Assembly (NCBI GenBank): GCA_963797635.1
Contig: CAWCPZ010000010.1
Location: forward strand, 554,378-618,377
DNA length: 64,000 nt
Source: JAOUEA01 sp963797635
GTDB taxonomy: Bacteria > Actinomycetota > UBA4738 > HRBIN12
Direction: 5' to 3'
This document shows positions 27,798-36,833 of this stretch, piece after piece (position 1 is the stretch's first letter; every line of letters starts with the position of its first letter). A program made the translations under genes and the position numbers. The notes under the pieces were generated by a model. That model ran no database searches. It was not told the DNA's origin and worked only from the letters and a program-made list of their open reading frames with translations.

Positions 27798-28584
27798 ATG
27801 GATGAACGGCTCGCCACATCCGCGCGTCCCCTCGCGGGACGGTCGGCCTTGGTCACCGGGGGAACCTCCGGGATCGGGCTCGCGGTGGTGCGTCGGTTCG
27901 TCGACGCGGGGGCGCGAGGTCGTCGCCCTCGCGAGGCATGCCCGGCCCGAGGCGGAGCAGGCCGGCGCCCGGATGGTGGTGTGCGACGTCGCCGATGCCA
28001 CGGCGGTGGCCGGTGCCTTCGACCAGGCGGTGGCCACGGTCGGGATGCTCGACATCGTCGTGCTGAACGCGGGCGTCGCCGACCTCGACGACGGTGCGAT
28101 GGAGGCGATGGATGCCGATGGCCTCCGGCGCATGTTGGAGATCAACACGATGGGGGTCTTCCACGGGCTGGCGCAGGCAGGGCCGCACATGCATGACGGC
28201 GGCAGCGTGATCGTCACCGCCACCGCCGCGCTCGACTGGGCGTTCCCGGACTACATGGCGTACACCGCGTCGAAGGCGCCGCTTCGCACCATGGCCGTCC
28301 ACGCCGCCATGAAGCTCGGCTCGCGCGGGATCCGCGTGAACACGGTGAGCCCGGGCACGATCCTCACCGAGATGCAGCCCGACGACGATCCGGAAGCTCG
28401 CATCACGCCGTTCGCCACCTGCCTCGGCCGGGTCGGGACGCCGGACGACGTCACCGGTGCCTACCTCTTCCTGGCCGGCGACGACAGCGCGTACGTGACC
28501 GGCACGGACATCCGGGTGGACGGCGGGTGGCTGGAGGGGCTGACGTACGCCTCGGTGGAGCGGTTGCTCGGGGACGAGCGCTAG
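27798..28584 (+). CDS. short-chain dehydrogenase/reductase (one frameshift)
   Basis: About 261 aa. Classical SDR: cofactor motif TGGTSGIG near residue 20, NAG at VVLNAGVADLD, catalytic YTASK (YxxxK) in DYMAYTASKAPLR; the usual catalytic Ser position is Thr in VTATAALDW. C-terminal VTGTDIRVDGGW is typical. The frame breaks at the GGGGG run 27908-27912; with one G removed the sequence is FVDAGREVVALARHA. The start at 27798 (MDERLAT) gives a normal N-terminus. The stop shares CTAG with the convergent aminotransferase gene. Substrate unknown. Confidence 0.85.
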
Positions 28585-29951
28585 CGTCCGACGCGGCTCG
28601 CGGCGACGTTCGGCTCCAGCTGGAACCGCTCGTGCAGGTTCGCCAGGACCTCGATCAGTTCGTCGACCTGTTCGTCGGTGTTGGCGGCGGTGACCTGCAC
28701 GCGGAAGCCCACCTCGTTCTTGGGCACCAACGGGTAGGCGGCCATCGTGGCGTATTGCCCGTGCTCGAACAGGTAGCGCCCCACCTCGTCGATGTCTTCG
28801 TGCGTGGAGAGCGGGATCTCCACGATCGGGAACCCCGAGGTGTTCGGCGTGTGGATCCCCAGGTCGTGCAGCGCCGACAGCAGGCGGTGGGTCATGCGCC
28901 ACAGGTCCTCGCGGTAGGCGTCGCCACGCGTGCGGTTCACCTGCAACCCGGCCAGCGTGGTGGCGAGCGAGGCCACCGGCGAGGGTCCGGAGTACAGGTA
29001 CGGGGGAGCCAGCACCTTGAGCGCGTCCTTCAGTCGGGTGGGCAACGTGATGAACGCCAGCAGCGAGGAGTAGGACTTGGAGAACCCTGCCACCAGCACG
29101 GCGTTGTCATAGGGCACGTCGAGGTGGCGGAAGACGCCGTTGCCCTTGACCCCGTAGTCGTTGGTCTCGCCCGGCGAACGTTCGCCGATCACGCCGAACC
29201 CGTGGGCATCATCGACGTAGAGCAAGGCGTCGTGCTCCCGGGCCAGGCGCGAGAACTCGGCGAGCTCGGGCGCGTTGCCGGTCATCGAGTTGACGCCGTC
29301 CATCGCGATCAGGCGCGGGAGCGCGGGATCGCTGGCGCGCAGCAACTCCTCGAGGTGTTCGAAGTCGTTGTGGCGGAAGCGGCGAACGGTGGCGCCGTGG
29401 CCGGCCGCGACCATGGCCCCGTCGTAGATCGTCTTGTGCGCACGGCCGTCCAGGAAGATCGCGCCGTCGCCGACGAGCACCGGGATCACCGACATGTGGA
29501 TGTGGGTGATCGTCGGCAGCACGAGCGTGTCCTCGGCTCCCACGAGCTCGGTGAGCTGCTCCTCGATCTCGGGGTAGAGGACGGGGTTGCCCAGCAGTCG
29601 CGACCACGAGGGGTGCGTGCCCCACTTCGCCAGGTACTCGGGCACCGTCGCGATGATCTCTTCGTCGAGGTCGAACCCGAGGTAGTTGCACGACGCCCAG
29701 TCGGTCAGCCAGCGGTCGCCGATCCGGATCTTGCGCCCCACCTGTTCATCGATGACCGCGTCCATCATCGGGTGCGTCGTGGTGAGCCTGGTCAGGTCGG
29801 AGGTCGTCGCCACCCACCGGTCCAGCCAGCCGTCGTAGTCCCGCCGACGAGGCTTGCCGTTCGGCGAGGGTTCGGTGGGCAGGTCGGAGACCCGGCGGTC
29901 CAGGCCGTCGCTGTGCCGACGCCGGGGGAGGTCGTGTGGGTCGAGTGCCAT
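28581..29951 (-). CDS. alpha-oxoamine synthase family PLP enzyme (BioF/KBL-like)
   Basis: 456 aa. Fold type I aminotransferase with landmarks of the alpha-oxoamine synthase family: NYLGFDLDEEII, DGRAHKTIYDGAMVA, VDDAHGFGVIGERSPGE and the PLP lysine in VAGFSKSYSSLLAF. These enzymes condense an amino acid with an acyl-CoA (8-amino-7-oxononanoate synthase, 2-amino-3-ketobutyrate ligase, serine palmitoyltransferase). An N-terminal extension of about 60 Arg/Asp-rich residues is unusual. No biotin genes are nearby, so the acyl-CoA substrate cannot be assigned. Divergent from the phosphodiester glycosidase gene. Confidence 0.82.
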   Translation of the reverse strand: MALDPHDLPRRRHSDGLDRRVSDLPTEPSPNGKPRRRDYDGWLDRWVATTSDLTRLTTTHPMMDAVIDEQVGRKIRIGDRWLTDWASCNYLGFDLDEEIIATVPEYLAKWGTHPSWSRLLGNPVLYPEIEEQLTELVGAEDTLVLPTITHIHMSVIPVLVGDGAIFLDGRAHKTIYDGAMVAAGHGATVRRFRHNDFEHLEELLRASDPALPRLIAMDGVNSMTGNAPELAEFSRLAREHDALLYVDDAHGFGVIGERSPGETNDYGVKGNGVFRHLDVPYDNAVLVAGFSKSYSSLLAFITLPTRLKDALKVLAPPYLYSGPSPVASLATTLAGLQVNRTRGDAYREDLWRMTHRLLSALHDLGIHTPNTSGFPIVEIPLSTHEDIDEVGRYLFEHGQYATMAAYPLVPKNEVGFRVQVTAANTDEQVDELIEVLANLHERFQLEPNVAASRVGR

Positions 29952-30122
29952 GGCTCTGTCTGCATCGGCTCACGTACGCACTCCTTTACCCTTCGCGAGC
30001 AACCTTGCCGACGAAGACTCGGCCGAATGACCTATACGCCGAACGAGGGGTTCCATACGTAGGCCTGCTTCGCTACGGTGCACCATTCGAACGGACCACG
30101 CTCGTTCGGGAGGGGGCATCGC

Positions 30123-31451
30123 GTGAAGCAGCTGCACGGGAGGGCCCGGCGCCGGGCCTCGATGATCGCGTGCGCCGCGCTCGTCGGCGCGGCGACGGTG
30201 ATCGGGGCAACCGGTCCGGTGGCGGTGAACGCGAAGATGGGCGGCCCGGTTCGGTCCTCCTACAAGCTCGGGCAGGGGCTCAAACTCACCACGATCAGGT
30301 ACCCCAACGCGCCCGAACAGGTCCGCATCCTCACGATCACGCAGGGCGCGGGCTCGGTCACCGACATGTTCACCCCCACCAAGCAGTATCCGGGCTACCG
30401 CAAGCCGTCGGCGATGGGGTTGCTGGGCGGCGCCTCGGCCATGGTCAACGGGGACTTCGCGGCCCCCAACGGCCGTCCGAAGCACCTGTCGTTGGTCGAC
30501 GGGGAACTCTGGACCTCCGGCATCCAGGACGGTGCGGCGATCGCGTTCTCCGGGAACGGGTCCCACGTGTACATGGGCCATCCCACGTTGGCGATGGCGG
30601 CCAAGACCGGTGGAGCCACGATCAAGGTCGATCGCTGGAACGCCGGTGACCCGAAGACATCCCAGGTGGCCGGCTTCTCGCAGCGAGGCGGGCGCATCGA
30701 ACCGCCGTCGGGTGCTGCATCGCCCACCGCGGCCGATCCGCGATACTGCGCCGCCCGGTTGATCCCCACCGGCGGTTTCGAGTGGACCGGCACCGGCAAG
30801 GCGGGCATCGCCCGGAGCTTCACGGTCGATGCCCAGCCCGAACCGTGCGTCAAGACGCCCATCTCGATCGGTACCGATCCGGGAGCGGTGGTCCTCACCG
30901 GCAAGAACGGCGGGGCGGGCGCCGATGCCGTGAAGCTGCTCGCCGCCGGGGAGGCGATCCGCCTGACCTGGAGCTTCCAAGGGTGGCCCGCGGTGGTCGA
31001 CGCGATCGGCGCGCAGCCACTGCTGGTCCAGAACGGGCACAACATCGCGCCGCCGTATCACCCCGGTGACTCCTACTTCTACAACTACAACCCCCGCACA
31101 TCGGTCGGGGCGAGTGAGGGGTGCTCGGACGACCGGTCGGCGACGATCTGCAAGACCTACATCCTCACCGTCGACGGGCGACAGTCCGCGTGGTCCAAGG
31201 GCATGCAACTGGACGATCTGGCCGACGAGCTCATCCGCGCCGGCGCGACCTGGGCGGCCAACCTCGACGGCGGCGGTGGCACGGTGATGTGGGTGGCCAA
31301 GCGCGACCCGGCGTACTGCCAGACCAACGTGGCGGCCGGAGGATGCCTGGTCAACCGGCCGTCGGAACGCGGCGGCGAACGTGTCGCGGTGGTCTCGCTC
31401 GGCGTCAAGCTCGCCCCCGACGCAGGAGAACCGAGAGCGGTCCGAGACTGA
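30123..31451 (+). CDS. secreted phosphodiester glycosidase-domain protein (NAGPA/DUF2233-like)
   Basis: 442 aa. Signal peptide after an Arg-rich start (ASMIACAALVGAATVIGATG). Conserved parts include GGASAMVNGDFA near residue 105, IGAQPLLVQNGHNIAPP, and the glycine-rich active-site segment NLDGGGGTVMWV near residue 385, characteristic of the NAGPA phosphodiester glycosidase family (removal of N-acetylglucosamine from phosphodiesters; broader in bacteria). The GTG start at 30123 follows GGGAGGGGG. Cysteines in SEGCSDDRSATICK and YCQTNVAAGGC could form disulfides outside the cell. Its natural substrate may be a cell-wall or exopolysaccharide phosphodiester (inferred). Confidence 0.85.
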   Translation: MKQLHGRARRRASMIACAALVGAATVIGATGPVAVNAKMGGPVRSSYKLGQGLKLTTIRYPNAPEQVRILTITQGAGSVTDMFTPTKQYPGYRKPSAMGLLGGASAMVNGDFAAPNGRPKHLSLVDGELWTSGIQDGAAIAFSGNGSHVYMGHPTLAMAAKTGGATIKVDRWNAGDPKTSQVAGFSQRGGRIEPPSGAASPTAADPRYCAARLIPTGGFEWTGTGKAGIARSFTVDAQPEPCVKTPISIGTDPGAVVLTGKNGGAGADAVKLLAAGEAIRLTWSFQGWPAVVDAIGAQPLLVQNGHNIAPPYHPGDSYFYNYNPRTSVGASEGCSDDRSATICKTYILTVDGRQSAWSKGMQLDDLADELIRAGATWAANLDGGGGTVMWVAKRDPAYCQTNVAAGGCLVNRPSERGGERVAVVSLGVKLAPDAGEPRAVRD

Positions 31452-32590
31452 GGCGGGCGCCTTATCCGGGCAGGCTCGGCGGATCGAGCGGCCTCGAGCA
31501 GGTCTCGCAGGACGAACCGCTCCATCGGTGCGGTGCAGGGGTTGCCCTCGGACAGGTCGAGCGTGCCCGCCGTCAGGTCCAGGGCGATCGTGGCGATCGT
31601 GACGTAGTCGGCCTCGGGCGCCAGCGACGGGTCGCCGTGCGCGCACACGGAGCCGTCGCCCCGATCCGGCCCGGCGTGCCGGCGGAGCGCCTCGACGACG
31701 TCACCGACCTCGAGCGCGCCCGAGCCCTCGAGCGCCTCCTCGACCGAGCGCTGGCGGTCGGGGGAATCCTGGCCGTCGAGCAGGGACAGATCCTTGAACG
31801 GCCGATCCCGCCGGAGGAAGTGGTTGGCGTGGACCACGACGTCGCCCGTGGTCACGGTGACCATGTCGGGGCCGCCGGGAGCCGCCTCGACATCGGCGAT
31901 CCCGTCCTCGGCCGAGCCCAGGAGGTAGTTCGCCGACGACGCGCGCTCGGGACGCCGTACCGCATCCACCGCCTCGTCGAGCGAGCGGCTCGTCAGGGTC
32001 CGTCGCAGGATCGCGTGGAACGGCGCTCCCGCCTGACCCCGGTCACGGCTCGAGACGAGCGCGTTCACGACCTGTCCGACGCCGGCCTCGTTCATGCCGG
32101 ACTTGGCGAGCAGGCCGGCTTCGACCAGCGTGGCGAAGCCCGGGCGATCGGGCGGCACCATCACCAGCAGGACGCAGGTGTCCCGTGCCCGCGGTTTCCA
32201 GTCCCAGTTCTCGGCGACGACGACGTGGCCCGCGGCCGAGCGGCTCGCGGCCAGTCCGAGCGCGGTGCATTCGGCCGCCGCGGCGCCCGGCGCGCCGAGT
32301 CCGTACATCACCTCGGTGCGCACGTTGAGCGCCAGGACGTCTTCGGCGTCGACCGAGGCACCCTCGGCGATGCCCTCCATCTCCGGCAGCAGCTGCACGT
32401 CGAGGGCATCGATCGGTTCCACGAAGGCGCCCGCGCGGCCCCGCACCTGATCCCAGGTGAGCCCGGTGTAGTGCCGGAAGATCGCCCGATACAGCTCGAT
32501 CGAACCGTGGACACGCTCGCGTGCCGCCTGCCCGTAGGCGCGTCCGCGCTCGCGCGGTCCGCCCGTCGCCACGACGATCGGCCATGTCAT
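31157..32590 (-). CDS. C45-family peptidase / acyl-CoA:6-APA acyltransferase-like protein
   Basis: Ntn-hydrolase family member. RERGRAYGQAARERV at the N-terminus and a central AECTALGLAAS (the Cys nucleophile region) with VVAENWDWKP match C45 (AAT-like) proteins, which hydrolyse amides after self-processing before the Cys. The start at 32590 (MTWPIVVA) is clear. The open frame runs to 31157, overlapping 295 bases of the convergent glycosidase gene. The family-like sequence ends at about 31475 (PMERFVLRDLLEAARS), and a TAA in the adjacent frame at 31462-31464 would end the protein 10 bp from its neighbour. A one-base error near 31470 is therefore likely, and the true 3' end is probably 31462. 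Confidence 0.75.
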   Translation of the reverse strand: MTWPIVVATGGPRERGRAYGQAARERVHGSIELYRAIFRHYTGLTWDQVRGRAGAFVEPIDALDVQLLPEMEGIAEGASVDAEDVLALNVRTEVMYGLGAPGAAAAECTALGLAASRSAAGHVVVAENWDWKPRARDTCVLLVMVPPDRPGFATLVEAGLLAKSGMNEAGVGQVVNALVSSRDRGQAGAPFHAILRRTLTSRSLDEAVDAVRRPERASSANYLLGSAEDGIADVEAAPGGPDMVTVTTGDVVVHANHFLRRDRPFKDLSLLDGQDSPDRQRSVEEALEGSGALEVGDVVEALRRHAGPDRGDGSVCAHGDPSLAPEADYVTIATIALDLTAGTLDLSEGNPCTAPMERFVLRDLLEAARSAEPARIRRPPQSRTALGSPASGASLTPSETTATRSPPRSDGRLTRHPPAATLVWQYAGSRLATHITVPPPPSRLAAQVAPARMSSSARSSSCMPLDHADCRPSTVRM

Positions 32591-32703
32591 CGGTGGGCAG
32601 CCTACCCCGCTGACAGCCGCGCCGGGGCTCGTCGTAGACTGTCGACCGTTCGGAGACCAGCGCTCGCGGGACCGCCGTCCTGCGGACACCAGGAGGAGGA
32701 CCG

Positions 32704-34062
32704 ATGCCGTCGATCGACCGTTCCCGGATCGCCACGCTGATGGAGCGAGAGCGCCAGACGTTCCGAGACCGCCACCCCCGATCCGGAGAGCTCGAGGAGC
32801 AGGCCAAGCCCTCGCTGCTGTTCGGGGTGCCGATGAACTGGATGATCCGCTGGCCGGGCGACTGGCCGGTGTTCGTGGACCACGCTGAGGGCGCGCACTT
32901 CACCGACGTCGACGGCAACACCTTCGTGGACTTCTGCCTCGGGGACACCGGTGGCATGGCGGGGCACGGGCCGAAGGCCTCGGTCGCCGCGATCGCCGAG
33001 CAGGCCGCCAAGGGCATCACCCTGATGCTCCCGACCGAGGACGCCGCCTGGGTGGGAACCGAGATGACGCGCCGGTTCAAGGTGCCGCTGTGGCAGTTCT
33101 GCCTGACGGCGACCGACGCCAACCGGTTCGTCCTGCGGTGGGCCCGGGAGATCACCGGGCGCCCGCGGGTCGTCGTGCACAACTGGAACTACCACGGCTC
33201 GGTCGACGAGACGTTCGCCCAGCTCGACGACGACGGCAACCTGCGGCCGCGCGAAGGGCTGATCGGTCAGGCCGCTCCGCTGGAGCTCACCACCAAGGTC
33301 GTGGAGATCAACGACCTGGAGGCGCTGGAAGCGGCCCTCGCGCCGGGTGACGTCGCGGCGGTGTTGTTCGAGCCGGCCCTGACGAACATCGGCATCGTGC
33401 TGCCCGATCCCGGCTACCACCAGGGCGTCCGTGACCTGTGCACGAAGTACGGCACGCTCCTGGTCATCGACGAGACGCACACGATCTGCGCCGGTCCCGG
33501 TGGCTGCACGAAGGCCTGGGACCTCGACCCCGACCTGGTGACGATCGGCAAGACGCTCGGCGCGGGCGTGCCCAGCGCGGCCTTCGGCATGACCCAGGAG
33601 GTGGCCACGCGCATCATCGATCACACCGACTGGCGGAACTCCGACGTGGGCGGGACCGGCGGGACGCTCGCCGGCAACGCGCTGTCGCTGGCCGCGATGC
33701 GCGCCACCCTGGGCGAGGTGCTCACCGACGAGGCGTTCGAACGGATGGTGGGCCTCGGTGAACGGTTCGAGGAGGGCGTCCAGGGCGTGATCGACAGCCG
33801 GGAACTGCCGTGGCACGTCACCCGCATCGGCTGCCGCGTGGAGTACCTGTTCCGTCCGGACGAGGCGAAGAACGGCGCGCAGGCCGCCGCGGGCCAGGAC
33901 GAGGAGCTCGACACCCTGATCCACCTCTACATGCTGAACCGCGGCATCCTGATGACCCCGTTCCACAACATGTCGCTGATGTCGCCCGCCACCACCGCCG
34001 AGGACGTGGACCGGCACACCCAGGTCTTCGCCGAAGCGGCGGACGAACTGGTGCAGGCGTAA
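32704..34062 (+). CDS. class III aminotransferase (glutamate-1-semialdehyde aminomutase-like)
   Basis: 452 aa. PLP-dependent class III enzyme: DVDGNTFVDFCLGDTGGMAGHG, FCLTATDANRFVLRWAREITG, VIDETHTICAGPGGCTKAW, and the PLP lysine in TIGKTLGAGVPSAAFGM. The closest visible resemblance is to HemL-type and related transaminases, but the N-terminal MNWMIRWPGDWPVFVDHAEG and the absence of heme genes argue for a catabolic transaminase. AGGAGGA precedes the ATG. Located between two minus-strand genes, so probably monocistronic. Confidence 0.85.
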   Translation: MPSIDRSRIATLMERERQTFRDRHPRSGELEEQAKPSLLFGVPMNWMIRWPGDWPVFVDHAEGAHFTDVDGNTFVDFCLGDTGGMAGHGPKASVAAIAEQAAKGITLMLPTEDAAWVGTEMTRRFKVPLWQFCLTATDANRFVLRWAREITGRPRVVVHNWNYHGSVDETFAQLDDDGNLRPREGLIGQAAPLELTTKVVEINDLEALEAALAPGDVAAVLFEPALTNIGIVLPDPGYHQGVRDLCTKYGTLLVIDETHTICAGPGGCTKAWDLDPDLVTIGKTLGAGVPSAAFGMTQEVATRIIDHTDWRNSDVGGTGGTLAGNALSLAAMRATLGEVLTDEAFERMVGLGERFEEGVQGVIDSRELPWHVTRIGCRVEYLFRPDEAKNGAQAAAGQDEELDTLIHLYMLNRGILMTPFHNMSLMSPATTAEDVDRHTQVFAEAADELVQA

Positions 34063-34089
34063 CGGGGACGATCGGCGAGGAGCCCGGGT

Positions 34090-35193
34090 CTAGCCGCGGT
34101 CGGCGGCGAACCCGCGCATGAACCCGGCGAGCGCTCGCACGCCCTCGACCGGCATCGCGTTGTAGATGCTGGCGCGGATCCCGCCGACGCTGCGGTGGCC
34201 CTTCAGTTCGACCAGGCCCTCATCGGCGGCCTGGGCGATGAAGGCCTTGTCGAGGTCCTCGTTCGGCAGGCGCCACGTGACGTTCATCAGCGACCGCGAC
34301 CCGAGGTCGGCGTGTCCCCGGTAGAAGCCCTCGCTGTCGTCGATCGCGGCGTAGAGCAGCCCCGCCTTCTCGCGGTTGCGGGCGTGCTGCGCCTCGAGCC
34401 CACCCACCTCCTGCAGGAGCCAGCGGGTCACGAGCATCGAGACGTAGATCGAGAACACCGGCGGCGTGTTGTACATCGATCCGTGCTCGGCGAACGTCCG
34501 ATAGTCCAGCATCGTGGGCACGCCGTCGGGCACCTGCGCCAGGACGTCGTCGCGCACGATCGCGATCGTGACGCCCGCCGGGCCGAGGTTCTTCTGCGCG
34601 CCGGCGTAGATCACGCCGTAGCGGGCCACGTCGACCGGCCGGGCCAGGAAGTCCGACGACATGTCGGCCACCAGCGGCACGTCGCCGACGGTCGCGGGGT
34701 CGGTCGTGAACTCCACGCCCTGGATCGTCTCGTTCGTCGTGATGTGGGTGTACGCGGCGCCGGGGGCGAGCGTCTCGGCGAGGTCGGCGTCGGTGGGCAC
34801 CCGGCGGAACCCGTCGGCCTCACCCGTCCAGGCGATGCGGATGGCTCCGGTCGTTGCCGCTTCCTTCGCCGCCTTCGTTCCCCACGACCCCGTGATCACC
34901 AGGTCGGCCGCCCGGTCTTCGCCGTGGGGGAGGTTGAGGGCCACCATCGAGAACTGCTGCGTGGCTCCGCCCTGGCAGAACAGGACCTGGTGGGACGCCG
35001 GGATCGCCAGCAACGTGCGCAGGTTCGCCTCGGCTTCGGCGATCACGCCTTCGAACCACGGGCCGCGATGCGAGAGCTCCAGCGCCGAGGCCCCCACGCC
35101 GGGCAGCGAGAGCAGATCTCGCCGGACCTCCTCGAGCACCGGTTGCGGCAGGATGGCCGGCCCGGCGGCGAAGTTGACGACGCGATCGCTCAT
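34090..35193 (-). CDS. serC: phosphoserine aminotransferase
   Basis: 367 aa, normal length. Class V PLP enzyme transferring an amino group from glutamate to 3-phosphohydroxypyruvate (serine synthesis; also used in pyridoxal phosphate synthesis). Landmarks: NFAAGPAILPQPVLEE, LFCQGGATQQFSMVALNL, ADMSSDFLARPVDV, PLP lysine in IYAGAQKNLGPAGV, and C-terminal HRSVGGIRASIYNAMPVEGV. The frame is intact. serA and serB are not adjacent. Confidence 0.93.
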   Translation of the reverse strand: MSDRVVNFAAGPAILPQPVLEEVRRDLLSLPGVGASALELSHRGPWFEGVIAEAEANLRTLLAIPASHQVLFCQGGATQQFSMVALNLPHGEDRAADLVITGSWGTKAAKEAATTGAIRIAWTGEADGFRRVPTDADLAETLAPGAAYTHITTNETIQGVEFTTDPATVGDVPLVADMSSDFLARPVDVARYGVIYAGAQKNLGPAGVTIAIVRDDVLAQVPDGVPTMLDYRTFAEHGSMYNTPPVFSIYVSMLVTRWLLQEVGGLEAQHARNREKAGLLYAAIDDSEGFYRGHADLGSRSLMNVTWRLPNEDLDKAFIAQAADEGLVELKGHRSVGGIRASIYNAMPVEGVRALAGFMRGFAADRG

Positions 35194-35245
35194 GACCGAG
35201 CCAGGCTATCGACGCGGGCGGTGAGCGTCGGGGACACCCTGGCCA

Positions 35246-35719
35246 TCACGCACCGGGCTTGAACACCATGAGGTACAGGATGACGACCAGCGCGACCGCG
35301 CCCGTGAGGCTCACGACCATGGTCATGGGTCCGCGCAGGGTGGCGTCGAGCTCGTCGTCGGACAGCGTGTACGTGCCGTCGGCCCACCGTGTGCAGCCCT
35401 CGCGCACCCGCTTCATGTAGGGCGTGGCGGTGAAGGACATGATGCCCATCGTGGCGACCAGGATGAGGAGCGATCCCCACAGCCAGAACTCGTCGAAGGA
35501 CGTGGCGTCGATCCCGGCGGCCACGCCGCCCACGAGCAGCAGGATCGTGAACAGGTACATCGGCCGGTTCATCCGTTTGGAGCCCTCGCAGATGGCCAGG
35601 ATCCGGTCCCGGTCGGGGCCGGCCGCGCGGACCTGGAACAGCGCCGCCATCGAGACGCCGTGGCTCACGAGGAAGCCCGCCATGCCCACCAGATGCAGGA
35701 ACACCCAGAACCGGTACAT
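35246..35719 (-). CDS. four-helix membrane protein, paralogue A (DUF2269-like, tentative)
   Basis: 157 aa. Helices at VFLHLVGMAGFLVSHGVSMA, YLFTILLLVGGVAAGI, WLWGSLLILVATMGIMSFTA and MVVSLTGAVALVVILYLMVF. It begins MYRFWVFLHLVG and ends ILYLMVFKPGA, closely matching the 160-aa protein at 36834-37316 (MYRYWFFLHILG...ILYLMIFKPGNTF). The His in FLHLVG and SHGVSM are shared and could bind heme or metal, but this is speculation. The two paralogues flank, in opposite orientation, the USP-Rieske gene; its start is divergent with that gene (about 93 bp apart). Confidence 0.75.
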   Translation of the reverse strand: MYRFWVFLHLVGMAGFLVSHGVSMAALFQVRAAGPDRDRILAICEGSKRMNRPMYLFTILLLVGGVAAGIDATSFDEFWLWGSLLILVATMGIMSFTATPYMKRVREGCTRWADGTYTLSDDELDATLRGPMTMVVSLTGAVALVVILYLMVFKPGA

Positions 35720-35812
35720 GGTGCGAGCATATCCATGGGTGCTCCGGGCCCACGGCTTCATGATCTGCGTCTCGGGCTGGTAGCGTGGCCGACCCGAAAG
35801 GACGAACGACCC

Positions 35813-36832
35813 ATGGCGTACAAGCGGATCCTCTACGGCACCGACGGCACCGAGCGCGCGGCGCGGTCCGCACACGTCGCCACGGGGCTCGCCAACGCGG
35901 GCAAGGCCCAACTCATCGTGGCCCACGTCTGGGAGCGGCCCGACGGCGCCGACCAGGTCTTGGCCAAAGCCCTGGCCGATGCCGAAGCCGCCGGCGTCAA
36001 GCGGCTGGAGGGCGAACTCCACGGTGGTCGACCGCCCGCCGACGTCATGATCGAGCTCGCCGAGTCCCGCGACGTCGGACTGATCGTGGTGAGCGGTGGC
36101 CGGAGCAGCATCTCGCTCGGTCCGACCGCAGATCGTCTCTCGCATCACGCGCCCCGCGACCTGCTGATCGTGATGAACACCGAGCGGGGGGTGACGCTGG
36201 AGGACGGGAGCGAGCGCCTGTACCGACGCGTGCTGATCGCGACCGACGGTTCGGCCACGGCCGACCGCGCGGCGCGCAAGGGCTACGACCTCGCGGAGTC
36301 GATCGGAGCACCGGTCACGCTGGTGTTCGTCGGCCATCCCGCGACCGGGCGCCTGGTCACCGAGGACACCGCCGCGGTCTACGGCGTGGGGGTCGAGACC
36401 GACGTGGTGATGAAGCAGGGCGACCCGTCCGACGGGATCGTCGAGGCCGCGCACGAGGTCGATGCCGACCTCATCGTCGTGGGGAACAAGGGCATGCAGG
36501 GCGCGAAGCGCTTCTTCCTCAACCCGGTGCCCGAGAAGGTGCTCGATCTCAGCGATCGCGACGTCTTGATCGCCCGGACGGTGTCCCAGGTGGCGTCCGA
36601 GCTGCAGCCCGGCGAGGGCGGGATCATCGTGCAGGCGGGGGAGCGGCTCGCCGCGTTCATGGATCCGAAGGGCGAGCTCCACGTGATGTCGGCCAAGTGC
36701 ACCCACATGGGCTGCACCGTGGCGTGGAACGCCACCACCTCGCTGTTCGAGTGTCCGTGCCACGGCTCGAAGTTCGAACCGTCGGGCGAGGTGGCCAACG
36801 GACCCGCCACCCGGCCGCTGCCGCCGGCCTAG
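35813..36832 (+). CDS. tandem universal stress protein fused to a Rieske [2Fe-2S] domain
   Basis: 339 aa with three domains. USP1 (about 1-133) starts YKRILYGTDGTERAARSAHV; USP2 (about 140-258) starts RRVLIATDGSATADRAA and contains the nucleotide-binding VVGNKGMQGAKRFFLNPVPE. Residues about 265-339 are a complete Rieske domain: box I CTHMGC (Cys296, His298, Cys301) and box II CPCHGS (Cys314, Cys316, His317). Cluster ligands Cys296/His298/Cys314/His317 and the extra Cys301/Cys316 pair are all present, as in high-potential Rieske proteins. No signal peptide or membrane anchor, so it is predicted cytoplasmic. The fusion suggests redox input into an ATP-binding stress protein. The start at 35813 is supported by a GAAAGGACGAA stretch. 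Confidence 0.9.
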   Translation: MAYKRILYGTDGTERAARSAHVATGLANAGKAQLIVAHVWERPDGADQVLAKALADAEAAGVKRLEGELHGGRPPADVMIELAESRDVGLIVVSGGRSSISLGPTADRLSHHAPRDLLIVMNTERGVTLEDGSERLYRRVLIATDGSATADRAARKGYDLAESIGAPVTLVFVGHPATGRLVTEDTAAVYGVGVETDVVMKQGDPSDGIVEAAHEVDADLIVVGNKGMQGAKRFFLNPVPEKVLDLSDRDVLIARTVSQVASELQPGEGGIIVQAGERLAAFMDPKGELHVMSAKCTHMGCTVAWNATTSLFECPCHGSKFEPSGEVANGPATRPLPPA

Positions 36833-36833
36833 C

